Shown here: one piece after another, positions 1 to 5,544 of the stretch
Position numbering within the stretch: position 1 is the first letter of the stretch
Layout: each line of letters begins with the position of its first letter
Source of the DNA: an uncultured Ruminococcus sp.
GTDB lineage: Bacteria > Bacillota > Clostridia > Oscillospirales > Ruminococcaceae
Assembly: GCA_900545125.1 (NCBI GenBank)
Contig: UQXS01000158.1
Location: 1 to 5,544 of the forward strand
Direction of reading: 5' to 3'
DNA length: 5,544 nucleotides
Notes under the pieces: model-generated
Seen by the model: the letters and a program-made list of their open reading frames with translations, nothing else
Told to the model about the DNA's origin: nothing
Databases searched by the model: none
Position numbers and translations under genes: made by a program

Positions 1-1
1 C

Positions 2-1066
2 GATAAGATGTCAGAGGGACTTGTCTCTGCCGGAGCACCCGGATGGCTTGAGGGTGCTCTCATTCAGGGCGTGTATAAAGTTCTGGCGTGGGTAGTTTCG
101 GTCATGCTGCCGCCTATGGCTATATTTTTCCCCATGTTCACCCTGCTGGAAGATTCCGGCTACCTGCCCCGCATAGCCTTTAATCTTGACCGCTGTTTCC
201 GATGTTCAGGAGCCTGCGGAAAACAGGCTATAACTATGGCAATGGGATTTGGCTGCAATGCCTGCGGCGTTACGGGATGCCGGATAATCGACTCAAAACG
301 GGAACGTCTGATAGCCGTGATAACCAACAGCCTTGTGCCCTGCAACGGACGTTTTCCAACTATAATAGCAATTATCACGATGTTTTTTGTAACTGCATCC
401 GGAAAATTTTCCTCGTTTCTGTCGGCAGTTGTCCTGTTGGCAGTCATAATTCTTGGAGTACTTATGACATTTCTGGTATCAAAACTGCTGTCGGTCACTG
501 TTCTCAGGGGAGTTCCCTCTTCTTTCACCCTTGAACTTCCGCCCTACCGCCGTCCGCAGATAGGGAAAGTTCTCGTCCGGTCTATTTTTGACAGAACGGT
601 CTTTGTGCTGATAAGAGCCTGTGTTGCCGCTGCTCCCTGCGGACTTATTATCTGGATACTTGCCAATGTGGACGCCGGAGACAGATCGCTTCTTGCTCAT
701 GCTTCGGATTTCCTTGATCCGTTCGGCAGATTTATCGGGCTGGACGGAGTTATTGTTCTCGGTTTCATACTGGGATTTCCTGCAAATGAGATCGTTGTGC
801 CCATAATCCTTATGGCATATCTTGCACAGGGAAGTCTGACAGAGATCACCGATACATCGGAGCTTTGCCGCATTCTCACCGACAACGGCTGGGATCTGAC
901 AACGGCGGTATGCATGATAATTTTCACGCTGTTTCATTTCCCCTGCGCCACCACCTGCATGACGATAAAAAAAGAAACCGGCAGCCTGAAATGGACTGCC
1001 GTGAGTGTAATAGTTCCTCTTGCCGTTGGTATCCTGTTGTGTTCCGCAGTAAGCAGAATAGGCTGA
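2..1066 (+). CDS. feoB: Ferrous iron transporter FeoB, C-terminal membrane part (5'-truncated by window edge)
   Basis: This is the permease portion of FeoB, the inner-membrane Fe(II) uptake protein. The frame is already open at the left edge, so the ATG at 8 is probably internal and the N-terminal G-protein domain lies outside the window. Numbering from that ATG, the first Gate region is at about 28-118: a hydrophobic stretch ending in LLEDSGYLPR (47-56), then GFGCNACGVTGC (80-91) and VPCNGRFP (110-117). A second Gate-like region has GFILGFPANEIVVP (252-265). The C-terminal FHFPCATTC motif (309-317) is followed by KKETGSLKWT, typical of FeoB ends. Several hydrophobic segments fit a polytopic membrane protein (about 22-46, 118-130, 136-162, 198-220, 247-272, 298-312, 329-347). 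The CGKQ, CNRxx-like and CRIIDS sequences resemble the clostridial FeoB subtype as I recall it. The stop lies inside a palindrome shared with the convergent deoD. The family assignment is secure; Fe(II) specificity is inferred from the family. Confidence 0.95.
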   Translation, partial: DKMSEGLVSAGAPGWLEGALIQGVYKVLAWVVSVMLPPMAIFFPMFTLLEDSGYLPRIAFNLDRCFRCSGACGKQAITMAMGFGCNACGVTGCRIIDSKRERLIAVITNSLVPCNGRFPTIIAIITMFFVTASGKFSSFLSAVVLLAVIILGVLMTFLVSKLLSVTVLRGVPSSFTLELPPYRRPQIGKVLVRSIFDRTVFVLIRACVAAAPCGLIIWILANVDAGDRSLLAHASDFLDPFGRFIGLDGVIVLGFILGFPANEIVVPIILMAYLAQGSLTEITDTSELCRILTDNGWDLTTAVCMIIFTLFHFPCATTCMTIKKETGSLKWTAVSVIVPLAVGILLCSAVSRIG

Positions 1067-1082
1067 TATCCCGGATATCAGC
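1062..1082. repeat. Perfect inverted repeat over the ends of convergent feoB and deoD; possible bidirectional terminator
   Basis: The left arm GCTGATATC (1062-1070) and right arm GATATCAGC (1074-1082) are perfect reverse complements, separated by the 3-base loop CCG. A G-T wobble at 1061/1083 could add one more pair. The feoB stop codon (1064-1066) and the deoD stop codon (1078-1080, minus strand) lie in the two arms at mirror positions. The location between convergent genes fits a shared transcription end. Neither side has a run of T after the stem, and the stem is AT-rich, so it is not a canonical intrinsic terminator. It could instead protect RNA 3' ends or be partly chance from two facing stop regions. 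A second, overlapping palindrome, ATCAGCTGAT, lies at 1077-1086. Confidence 0.5.
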
Positions 1083-1788
1083 TGATCGCCAGAGCTGTTT
1101 CAAGAGCAATTTCCATCATATTCCGGAAGCCGGTCTGACGTTCTTCTGATGTGGTTGAAAGTCCCCTGAGAGGGCAGTCGGATACGGTGAGAATGCAGAG
1201 TGCATTCTTTCCGGCTCTTGCGGCGTTCATGTAGAGGGCAGCTGCTTCCATTTCGATGCCGAGAACCCCCATTTTGCGCCATTCGGAAAGGCTGCCGGCA
1301 TCGTCGTAGAAAGTATCACTGCTGAGGATATTTCCTGCATGGTATGTGCATCCCTTCTTCTCGGCGGCGTTTACTGCGGCGGAAACAAGCTTCCATGAAG
1401 CGGTAGGAGCGTAAGTTCCGGGCAGACGATACTGAGCGGCATAGCTGGAATTTGTGCTTGCGCTGACGCCGATTATAATATCCCTGAGATCTGCGCTGTC
1501 GGCGACAGCTCCGGCAGTTCCGACACGGATGATATTTTCAACGTTGTATTCGTTGAAAAGCTCCCACGAGTAGATTCCGATGGACGGCATACCCATGCCG
1601 CTGCCCTGAACGGAAACGGGAATCCCCTTGTAAGTACCCGTGTAGCCGAGCATTCCCCTTACCTGATTGTAGCAGACCGGTGATTCAAGATAATTTTCGG
1701 CGATGAATTTTGCTCTCAGGGGATCTCCCGGCATGAGAACGGTTTTTGCGATATCGCCTTTTTGAGCGTTGTTATGTGCTGTAGGCAT
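1078..1788 (-). CDS. deoD: Purine-nucleoside phosphorylase, DeoD type
   Basis: DeoD cleaves purine (deoxy)ribonucleosides with phosphate to give the free base and (deoxy)ribose 1-phosphate, a cytosolic salvage reaction carried out by a hexamer in this family. The protein is 236 aa, the usual length. Visible features are His5 near the N-terminus (MPTAHNNA), LMPGDPLRAKFIAE with Arg25, VRGMLGYTGTYKG with Arg44, GSGMGMPSIGIY (62-73), IIRVGTAGAV with Arg88, IEMEAAALY (178-186) with the ribose-binding Met-Glu, and TVSD with the catalytic Asp204 followed by Arg217 in EERQTGF. Compared with E. coli, a Thr stands where phosphate-binding Ser90 is found, and Cys follows Asp204 in place of His. The frame is open up to an ATG at 1818, but that would overlap birA and add ten residues unlike the family; the ATG at 1788 has a strong ribosome binding site and gives the familiar N-terminus. 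It is the last gene of the minus-strand operon, 16 bases after birA. Confidence 0.96.
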   Translation of the reverse strand: MPTAHNNAQKGDIAKTVLMPGDPLRAKFIAENYLESPVCYNQVRGMLGYTGTYKGIPVSVQGSGMGMPSIGIYSWELFNEYNVENIIRVGTAGAVADSADLRDIIIGVSASTNSSYAAQYRLPGTYAPTASWKLVSAAVNAAEKKGCTYHAGNILSSDTFYDDAGSLSEWRKMGVLGIEMEAAALYMNAARAGKNALCILTVSDCPLRGLSTTSEERQTGFRNMMEIALETALAIS

Positions 1789-1796
1789 AAAATAAA

Positions 1797-1804
1797 CCTC
1801 CCTT
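1797..1804 (-). promoter_or_regulatory. Ribosome binding site of deoD
   Basis: AAGGGAGG on the minus strand lies 8 bases before the ATG at 1788 and starts directly after the birA stop codon. It decides the start of deoD in favour of 1788 over the upstream in-frame ATG at 1818, which lies inside birA. Confidence 0.85.
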
Positions 1805-2779
1805 TTATCTGCGGACAAGATTTGCTTCGCCTGCGTTAAGGCTGATTATGTCGCCGTCGGGCATCTCTACCATAAGATTGGCATTTCTGTCAATGCCTAC
1901 GGCAGTTCCGGATATAATTTTTCCGCCGTACTCGGCTGAGATATATTTTCCGGTAAGATATTCACGCCGCCTGTATTCGATGATATAGCTGCGGTCCTCG
2001 ATCTTGCCGAGCCATATGTCAAGATTGTTCAGTATCTCGGCACACAGCAGATTTCTGTCAATAACCGTGCCTGTTTCATCTTCTACAGAAGCGGCACGGA
2101 GCTGCAATTCCTCGTCGAAGTCCTCTTTCATGGAACGGACGTTTATCCCGATGCCCACAACGGCATAGTCGAGGGATTTTATCTCCAGATCAAGAGAAGC
2201 TTCAGTGAGGATGCCGCAGATTTTTTTCCCGTTCATATACAGGTCATTGACCCATTTTATCTGTACTTCATGACCGCAGAGCTTTTCTACGGCGAAAGAA
2301 GCAGCTACGGCAGCAGCGGACGTTATCATCGGAACGAATTTCATATCAAGTTCCGGACGGATAACCACGCTCATATAAAGACCTTTTCCGGACGGCGATA
2401 CAAAACTGCGGTTCAGTCTGCCACGTCCGGCAGTTTGTCTGTCGGCGATAACAACCGTGCCGTGGGGAGCTCCGGATGATGCAAGTTCCTTGGCTGCGAT
2501 GTTGGTAGAGTCCGTTTCATCCAGTACGATTATTTTTCTGTCCGTATTTTCGCCGGTAAGGGCGGAACGGATAACCTCTGCCGAAAGACGGTTGTTGTCC
2601 TTGCTCAGTCTGTAGCCCTTGGGGGAGGATTCAATCGCATAGCCCTCTTTTTTCATGGCGCTGACAGCTTTCCAGACGGCGTTTCTGCTGACTCCGAGCT
2701 TATCCGCAAGAGCCGCTCCGGAGACATATTCTCCGCCGGCTTCGGCAAGACTTTTTATAAGATCATCCTTAACGTTCAT
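1805..2779 (-). CDS. birA: Bifunctional biotin--[acetyl-CoA-carboxylase] ligase / biotin operon repressor BirA
   Basis: BirA makes biotinyl-5'-AMP from biotin and ATP and transfers biotin to a lysine of biotin-dependent carboxylase subunits; long forms also repress biotin genes. At 324 aa this is the long form. Residues 5-58 are a winged helix-turn-helix domain (ALADKLGVSRNAVWKAVSAM, then EGYAIESSPKGYRL). The catalytic domain runs from about 84 to 270: DETDSTN (87-93), the biotinyl-AMP loop QTAGRGRLNRSF (115-126), KWVNDLYMNGKKICGIL (175-191) and VVGIGINV (207-214). A small C-terminal beta domain at about 275-324 contains ISGTAVGID and GEANLV. All expected motifs are present. The ATG at 2779 is preceded by GGGGTG with a 5-base spacer and lies 18 bases after rlmH. 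The DNA-binding domain implies that it regulates biotin synthesis or transport genes elsewhere; no biotin gene or operator is visible here. Confidence 0.96.
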   Translation of the reverse strand: MNVKDDLIKSLAEAGGEYVSGAALADKLGVSRNAVWKAVSAMKKEGYAIESSPKGYRLSKDNNRLSAEVIRSALTGENTDRKIIVLDETDSTNIAAKELASSGAPHGTVVIADRQTAGRGRLNRSFVSPSGKGLYMSVVIRPELDMKFVPMITSAAAVAASFAVEKLCGHEVQIKWVNDLYMNGKKICGILTEASLDLEIKSLDYAVVGIGINVRSMKEDFDEELQLRAASVEDETGTVIDRNLLCAEILNNLDIWLGKIEDRSYIIEYRRREYLTGKYISAEYGGKIISGTAVGIDRNANLMVEMPDGDIISLNAGEANLVRR

Positions 2780-2797
2780 TTTTACACCCCATTATCA

Positions 2798-3271
2798 TTA
2801 TTTGTGATATTTTCCTCCTCCGGCGATCTGGAAAGAACGGTAGATCTGTTCCAGAAGCATGACTCTTGCAAGCTGGTGCGGAAAAGTCATGGGCGACATA
2901 GAGAGCCGGAGATCGCCCATAGCTTTGATCTCACCGTCAAGACCAAACGAACTGCCTATTATGAAAGTTATCGTGCTGTGTCCGCTGACGGCGGCGTCAG
3001 AGATAACAGACGAAAGCTGCGGACTTGTAAGCTGCTTTCCCTCTATACACAGAGGGATAATGAATCCCTTTGCAAAGCGTTTTATCTGCTCTCCCTCCTT
3101 TTTCAGTGCGGAGAGGATTTCTTTTTCGGATGGGGAATCGTTCAGACGGCATTCGTCCAGTTCGTGCAGTTCAAAGGTGCAGTATCGTGACAGCCGCTTT
3201 ATGTATTCTGCACAGGCGCTTCTGAGGTAGTCCTCTTTCAGCTTTCCTACGGCAATAAGATTTATCGTCAT
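2798..3271 (-). CDS. rlmH: 23S rRNA (pseudouridine(1915)-N(3))-methyltransferase RlmH
   Basis: RlmH is a small SPOUT-class methyltransferase that uses S-adenosylmethionine to methylate N3 of pseudouridine 1915 in helix 69 of 23S rRNA, acting on assembled 70S ribosomes. The protein is 157 aa, the normal family length. It begins MTINLIAVGKLKEDYL, has LCIEGKQLTSPQLS in the middle, and carries the SAM-binding knot signatures ITFIIGSSFGLDGEI (about 100-114) and LSMSPMTFPHQLARVMLLEQIYRSF (about 123-147). The C-terminus GGGKYHK matches the conserved YHK/YHR tail that takes part in catalysis. Its ATG overlaps the TGA of the preceding hydrolase gene as TGATG, which suggests translational coupling. AAAGGGAGGAG at 3285-3295, inside the end of that gene, is the only good ribosome binding site, at a rather long 13-base spacing. 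Confidence 0.96.
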   Translation of the reverse strand: MTINLIAVGKLKEDYLRSACAEYIKRLSRYCTFELHELDECRLNDSPSEKEILSALKKEGEQIKRFAKGFIIPLCIEGKQLTSPQLSSVISDAAVSGHSTITFIIGSSFGLDGEIKAMGDLRLSMSPMTFPHQLARVMLLEQIYRSFQIAGGGKYHK

Positions 3272-4056
3272 CAGAAAACCACTGCTCCTCCCTTTGTTTC
3301 CACCGGAGCAACGCCAAGGAGATAGTCCTTGAAGAATTTGTACCGGGACAGGCTGCTTTTTACGGTATATTCGGCTATATCGGGACGATTGTTGTCCTGG
3401 CTGAGGTGTCCGAGTATGAAATGCGTAGTTCCGTTTTCGATAAGTTTACCTACCTGAACGGCGCAGTCGTCGTTGGAAAGATGTCCGTTCTGAGAAAGTA
3501 TGCGTTCCTTGAGGTAAAGCGGATAAGAGCCTGTCCGGAGCATATTTTCGTCGTAATTTGCTTCCAGAAGCACCAGACGGCATCCGGTAAGCGCCGTATT
3601 GACTTCCGGAGTTACGTGTCCCAGATCGGTGCAGACGGCGCAGTATTTGTCATCGGATGTATGTATTCTGTAGCCGCAGCTCTGGATAGTATCGTGGGGA
3701 GTATTGAAGCAGGAGATCTCCGAACCGCCGCATGATATTGAAATACCGTTCATGTCGATAATTCTTGATGCAGGAGCGATTCTGCCTGATTCGTAGAGTC
3801 TTTGCAGCGTGCGTTTCTGACCGTATACAGGCATTCCTGTCTTTTTGGTGAGCATGGAAAGTCCCGATACATGGTCGCTGTGCTCGTGTGTTATAAATAC
3901 TGCCCGGACAGCGGAAAGAGGGATGTTGTTGACGGCAAGAGCCTCGGAAAGACGCTTGAAGCTGACGCCGCAGTCAATGAGTATCCCCTCTTTTTCCGTG
4001 CCTATAAAGGTTGAATTTCCTTTGCTGGAGCTGAAAAGCGGATAAATTCGTGCCAT
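3271..4056 (-). CDS. WalJ/YycJ-like MBL-fold metallo-hydrolase
   Basis: This is a 261-aa cytosolic metallo-beta-lactamase-fold protein with no signal peptide. It begins with YPLFSSSKGNSTFI and ILIDCGVSFKRL, a start characteristic of the YycJ/WalJ family. Metal-binding residues are visible: HEHSDH at 57-62, His121 in FNTPHD, Asp144 in CTDLGH and His217 in FILGHLS. An additional NGHLSNDD motif is at 190-197. Length and motif order match B. subtilis WalJ (YycJ), which is usually encoded downstream of the WalRK two-component system near rlmH; here it directly precedes rlmH with a 1-base overlap. Family members have been proposed to act as nucleases or phosphodiesterases linked to cell division and DNA replication, but the substrate is not settled and cannot be read from the sequence. 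The ATG at 4056 follows cysS by 16 bases and has only a weak ribosome binding site (GACGAG), so translation may depend partly on the upstream gene. Confidence 0.9.
   Translation of the reverse strand: MARIYPLFSSSKGNSTFIGTEKEGILIDCGVSFKRLSEALAVNNIPLSAVRAVFITHEHSDHVSGLSMLTKKTGMPVYGQKRTLQRLYESGRIAPASRIIDMNGISISCGGSEISCFNTPHDTIQSCGYRIHTSDDKYCAVCTDLGHVTPEVNTALTGCRLVLLEANYDENMLRTGSYPLYLKERILSQNGHLSNDDCAVQVGKLIENGTTHFILGHLSQDNNRPDIAEYTVKSSLSRYKFFKDYLLGVAPVETKGGAVVF
3285..3295 (-). promoter_or_regulatory. Probable ribosome binding site of rlmH, within the end of the hydrolase gene
   Basis: AAAGGGAGGAG on the minus strand encodes the Gly-Gly of the upstream protein's tail and lies 13 bases before the rlmH ATG at 3271. 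The spacing is longer than usual. Together with the TGATG stop/start overlap it suggests reinitiation by ribosomes that finish the upstream gene. Confidence 0.5.
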
Positions 4057-4072
4057 ATTTCTGATTCTCGTC

Positions 4073-5485
4073 TTATTTCTTTGTTAATACAGTGCCCTGC
4101 CGTGTTTCCCTGACCTCATAGCCAAGAGCCTCGATACTGCTGCGAAGTTCGTCGGCAAGAGCAAAATTCTTTTCCTTGCGGGCGGCTTTTCTCTTTTCGA
4201 GAAGTTCCAGTACTTCCTGCGGCATATCGTCATTGGTATCTTCTTTGGCAGATTTTCCGGCGTTTTCGATAAGGTCAAGACCAAGGACTTTGTCGAATTC
4301 CTTTATAAGAGCAAGCTTTGCAGCCGCATTTGCTTTTGATTTGAGTACATCGTAAAGAGCCGTTACGGCAAGAGATGTATTCAGGTCATTGTCGAGTGCA
4401 TCGGTGAAGTTTTTCATCAGCCTGTCGTACTCAGAACGGTCAATATCGCCGTCCTGTTCCTTTGTAAGGGGAGCGATCTTTGCGATGAGCTTATTATAGG
4501 ATGCAGCGGCGTTGTCAAGATTATCCCACGAGAATACAAGGGATTTCCTGTAGTGGGAGAGCAGGCAGAAGAAACGGTAAACTACCGGAAGATAGCCCTT
4601 TTCCTCTAAAAGCGAAACTGTCAGGAATTCGCCGCTCGATTTGCTCATTTTGCCGCTGTTCGTGTTGAGGTGATGTACGTGGAACCAGTAATTGCACCAC
4701 TCATGTCCGAGATAGGCTTCGCTTTGGGCGATCTCATTGGTGTGATGCGGAAAAGCATTGTCGATTCCTCCGCAGTGGATGTCCAGATATTCGCCCAGAT
4801 TCTTCATGCTTATGCAGGAGCACTCAATGTGCCAGCCGGGATATCCCACGCCCCAGGGGGAATCCCATTTGAGTTCCTGATCGTCGAATTTGGAGCGTGT
4901 GAACCAGAGGACGAAATCGGCATTGCTTCGTTTGTATTCATCGTTTTCAACGCCTTCACGGACGCCTACTGCAAGATCTTCCTCCTTAAAGTCGTTGAAA
5001 ACATAGTACTTGTCGAGCTTTGAGGTGTCGAAGTATACGTTTCCGCCTGCCTGATATGCATAGCCCTTTTCGAGGAGAACGGAGATCACACGGATGAATT
5101 CGTCGATACAGCTCGTAGCCGGAACGACAGCATCGGGTGTTTTTATATTAAGTTTTTTGCAGTCGTCAAAGAATGCGTTGGTGTAGAACTCGGCTATTTC
5201 CATGACTGTTTTGTGTTCACGCTTTGCGCCTTTGAGCATTTTGTCGTCGCCGGTGTCGCCATCCGAGGTGAGATGTCCCACGTCCGTTATGTTCATAACA
5301 CGCTTGACATCATAGCCGCTGAAACGGAGATATTTTTCAAGGATATCCTCCATGATATAGCTCCGCAGATTGCCGATATGTGCGTAATGATAAACGGTAG
5401 GGCCGCAGGTGTACATACTCACCTTGCCCTCAAAGCGTGGAACGAATTCTTCTTTTTTATGTGAAAGTGAATTATAAAGCTGCAT
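4073..5485 (-). CDS. cysS: Cysteinyl-tRNA synthetase
   Basis: CysS is a class I synthetase that activates cysteine with ATP and charges tRNA-Cys. The protein is 470 aa, typical of the family. It opens with MQLYNSLSHKKEEFVP and MYTCGPTVYHYAHIGNLRSY, which holds the HIGH-like HIGN signature (36-39). Expected zinc ligands are Cys27, Cys222 (in GWHIECS), His247 and Glu251 (in HHTNEIAQSEA). The KMSKS motif is at 279-283. The C-terminal helical part contains DALDNDLNTSLAVTALYDVL and the tRNA-binding KRKAARKEKNFALADELR segment. The linker with DVGHLTSDGDTGDDKMLKGAKRE and the HHLNT stretch before KMSKS resemble the clostridial subtype rather than the E. coli enzyme. The start at 5485 has an AGGAAAGG ribosome binding site 6 bases upstream, and an in-frame TGA at 5513-5515 rules out a long extension. 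It is the first complete gene of the minus-strand operon. Confidence 0.98.
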   Translation of the reverse strand: MQLYNSLSHKKEEFVPRFEGKVSMYTCGPTVYHYAHIGNLRSYIMEDILEKYLRFSGYDVKRVMNITDVGHLTSDGDTGDDKMLKGAKREHKTVMEIAEFYTNAFFDDCKKLNIKTPDAVVPATSCIDEFIRVISVLLEKGYAYQAGGNVYFDTSKLDKYYVFNDFKEEDLAVGVREGVENDEYKRSNADFVLWFTRSKFDDQELKWDSPWGVGYPGWHIECSCISMKNLGEYLDIHCGGIDNAFPHHTNEIAQSEAYLGHEWCNYWFHVHHLNTNSGKMSKSSGEFLTVSLLEEKGYLPVVYRFFCLLSHYRKSLVFSWDNLDNAAASYNKLIAKIAPLTKEQDGDIDRSEYDRLMKNFTDALDNDLNTSLAVTALYDVLKSKANAAAKLALIKEFDKVLGLDLIENAGKSAKEDTNDDMPQEVLELLEKRKAARKEKNFALADELRSSIEALGYEVRETRQGTVLTKK

Positions 5486-5487
5486 AT

Positions 5488-5544
5488 TTAACCTTTCCTT
5501 TCGTGCGCCGTGTCATGGATGCTGCCCGGTGCCGAGCTGTTTTT
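5488..5544 (-). CDS. Possible C-terminal end of an upstream gene (fragment, unidentified)
   Basis: On the minus strand one frame is open from the right edge of the window to a TAA at 5488-5490. It encodes an 18-residue tail ending HDTAHERKG and stops 2 bases before the cysS ATG. The other two frames here are less suitable: one has a TGA at 5513-5515 and the other runs on into cysS before stopping. The tight packing of the downstream genes makes an upstream operon member plausible, but 57 bases are too few to exclude a chance open frame or an untranslated leader. I do not recognise the product. Confidence 0.3.
   Translation of the reverse strand, partial: KNSSAPGSIHDTAHERKG
5492..5499 (-). 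promoter_or_regulatory. Ribosome binding site of cysS
   Basis: AGGAAAGG on the minus strand lies 6 bases before the cysS ATG at 5485 and supports this start. If the upstream open frame is real, the site lies within its last codons. Confidence 0.75.

Noticed and set aside
160..937. Two overlapping minus-strand open frames of 122 and 152 codons antisense to feoB
   Set aside because: They lie fully within a well-supported FeoB coding region, show no recognisable domain, and have basic low-complexity composition typical of shadow frames.
1789..1818. Extended deoD start at 1818
   Set aside because: It would overlap the birA end, adds ten residues unlike DeoD proteins and lacks a good ribosome binding site, whereas 1788 has AAGGGAGG at 8 bases.
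2804..3230. Plus-strand open frames of 128 and 123 codons opposite rlmH
   Set aside because: RlmH is unmistakable on the other strand along its full length; these frames have no family resemblance and no ribosome binding site that I can see.
4670..5023. Plus-strand 117-codon open frame opposite cysS with some hydrophobic character
   Set aside because: It mirrors conserved CysS motifs and has no independent support as a gene.
5486..5544. T-box or promoter upstream of cysS, as often found for clostridial aminoacyl-tRNA synthetase genes
   Set aside because: Only 59 bases are visible, with no T-box consensus (TGGNACCGCG-like), no terminator stem with T-run and no clear -10/-35 pair; the leader, if any, is outside the window.
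1..5544. Mobile elements, CRISPR arrays, tRNA or rRNA genes, defence systems
   Set aside because: The window is almost fully covered by six recognisable housekeeping genes, with no regular repeats, transposase motifs or RNA-gene signatures seen in the remaining bases.

Overview
The window looks like ordinary chromosomal DNA from an anaerobic low-to-mid-GC Firmicute. A Ruminococcus-like member of the Clostridia is my best guess, based on the clostridial style of FeoB and CysS, the purine-rich Shine-Dalgarno sites and the gene order; this is inference, not a search result. Coding density is very high and no gap between genes exceeds 20 bases. I see no RNA gene, mobile element, CRISPR array or phage gene.

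There are two convergent units. On the plus strand, positions 2-1066 hold the C-terminal membrane part of a ferrous iron transporter, FeoB, whose N-terminal GTPase lies outside the window. On the minus strand, reading from 5485 down to 1078, five genes form one tight unit: cysS (cysteinyl-tRNA synthetase), a WalJ/YycJ-type metallo-beta-lactamase-fold hydrolase, rlmH (23S rRNA pseudouridine methyltransferase), birA (biotin-protein ligase and repressor) and deoD (purine nucleoside phosphorylase). Gaps in this unit are 16, -1, 18 and 16 bases. A short open frame that enters from the right edge and stops 2 bases before cysS suggests the operon continues upstream, so no promoter is visible.

The operon mixes translation (CysS, RlmH), cofactor attachment (BirA), nucleoside salvage (DeoD) and a hydrolase whose relatives are tied to cell-wall or DNA-related housekeeping. 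The genes share a transcript more clearly than a pathway. The pairing of the WalJ-like gene with rlmH matches the known neighbourhood of these genes in Bacillus-type Firmicutes, where they lie downstream of walRK.

The most notable non-coding structure is a perfect 9-bp inverted repeat with a 3-base loop, centred at 1072. It spans the stop codons of both convergent genes, feoB and deoD. I did not find a convincing undescribed system here.
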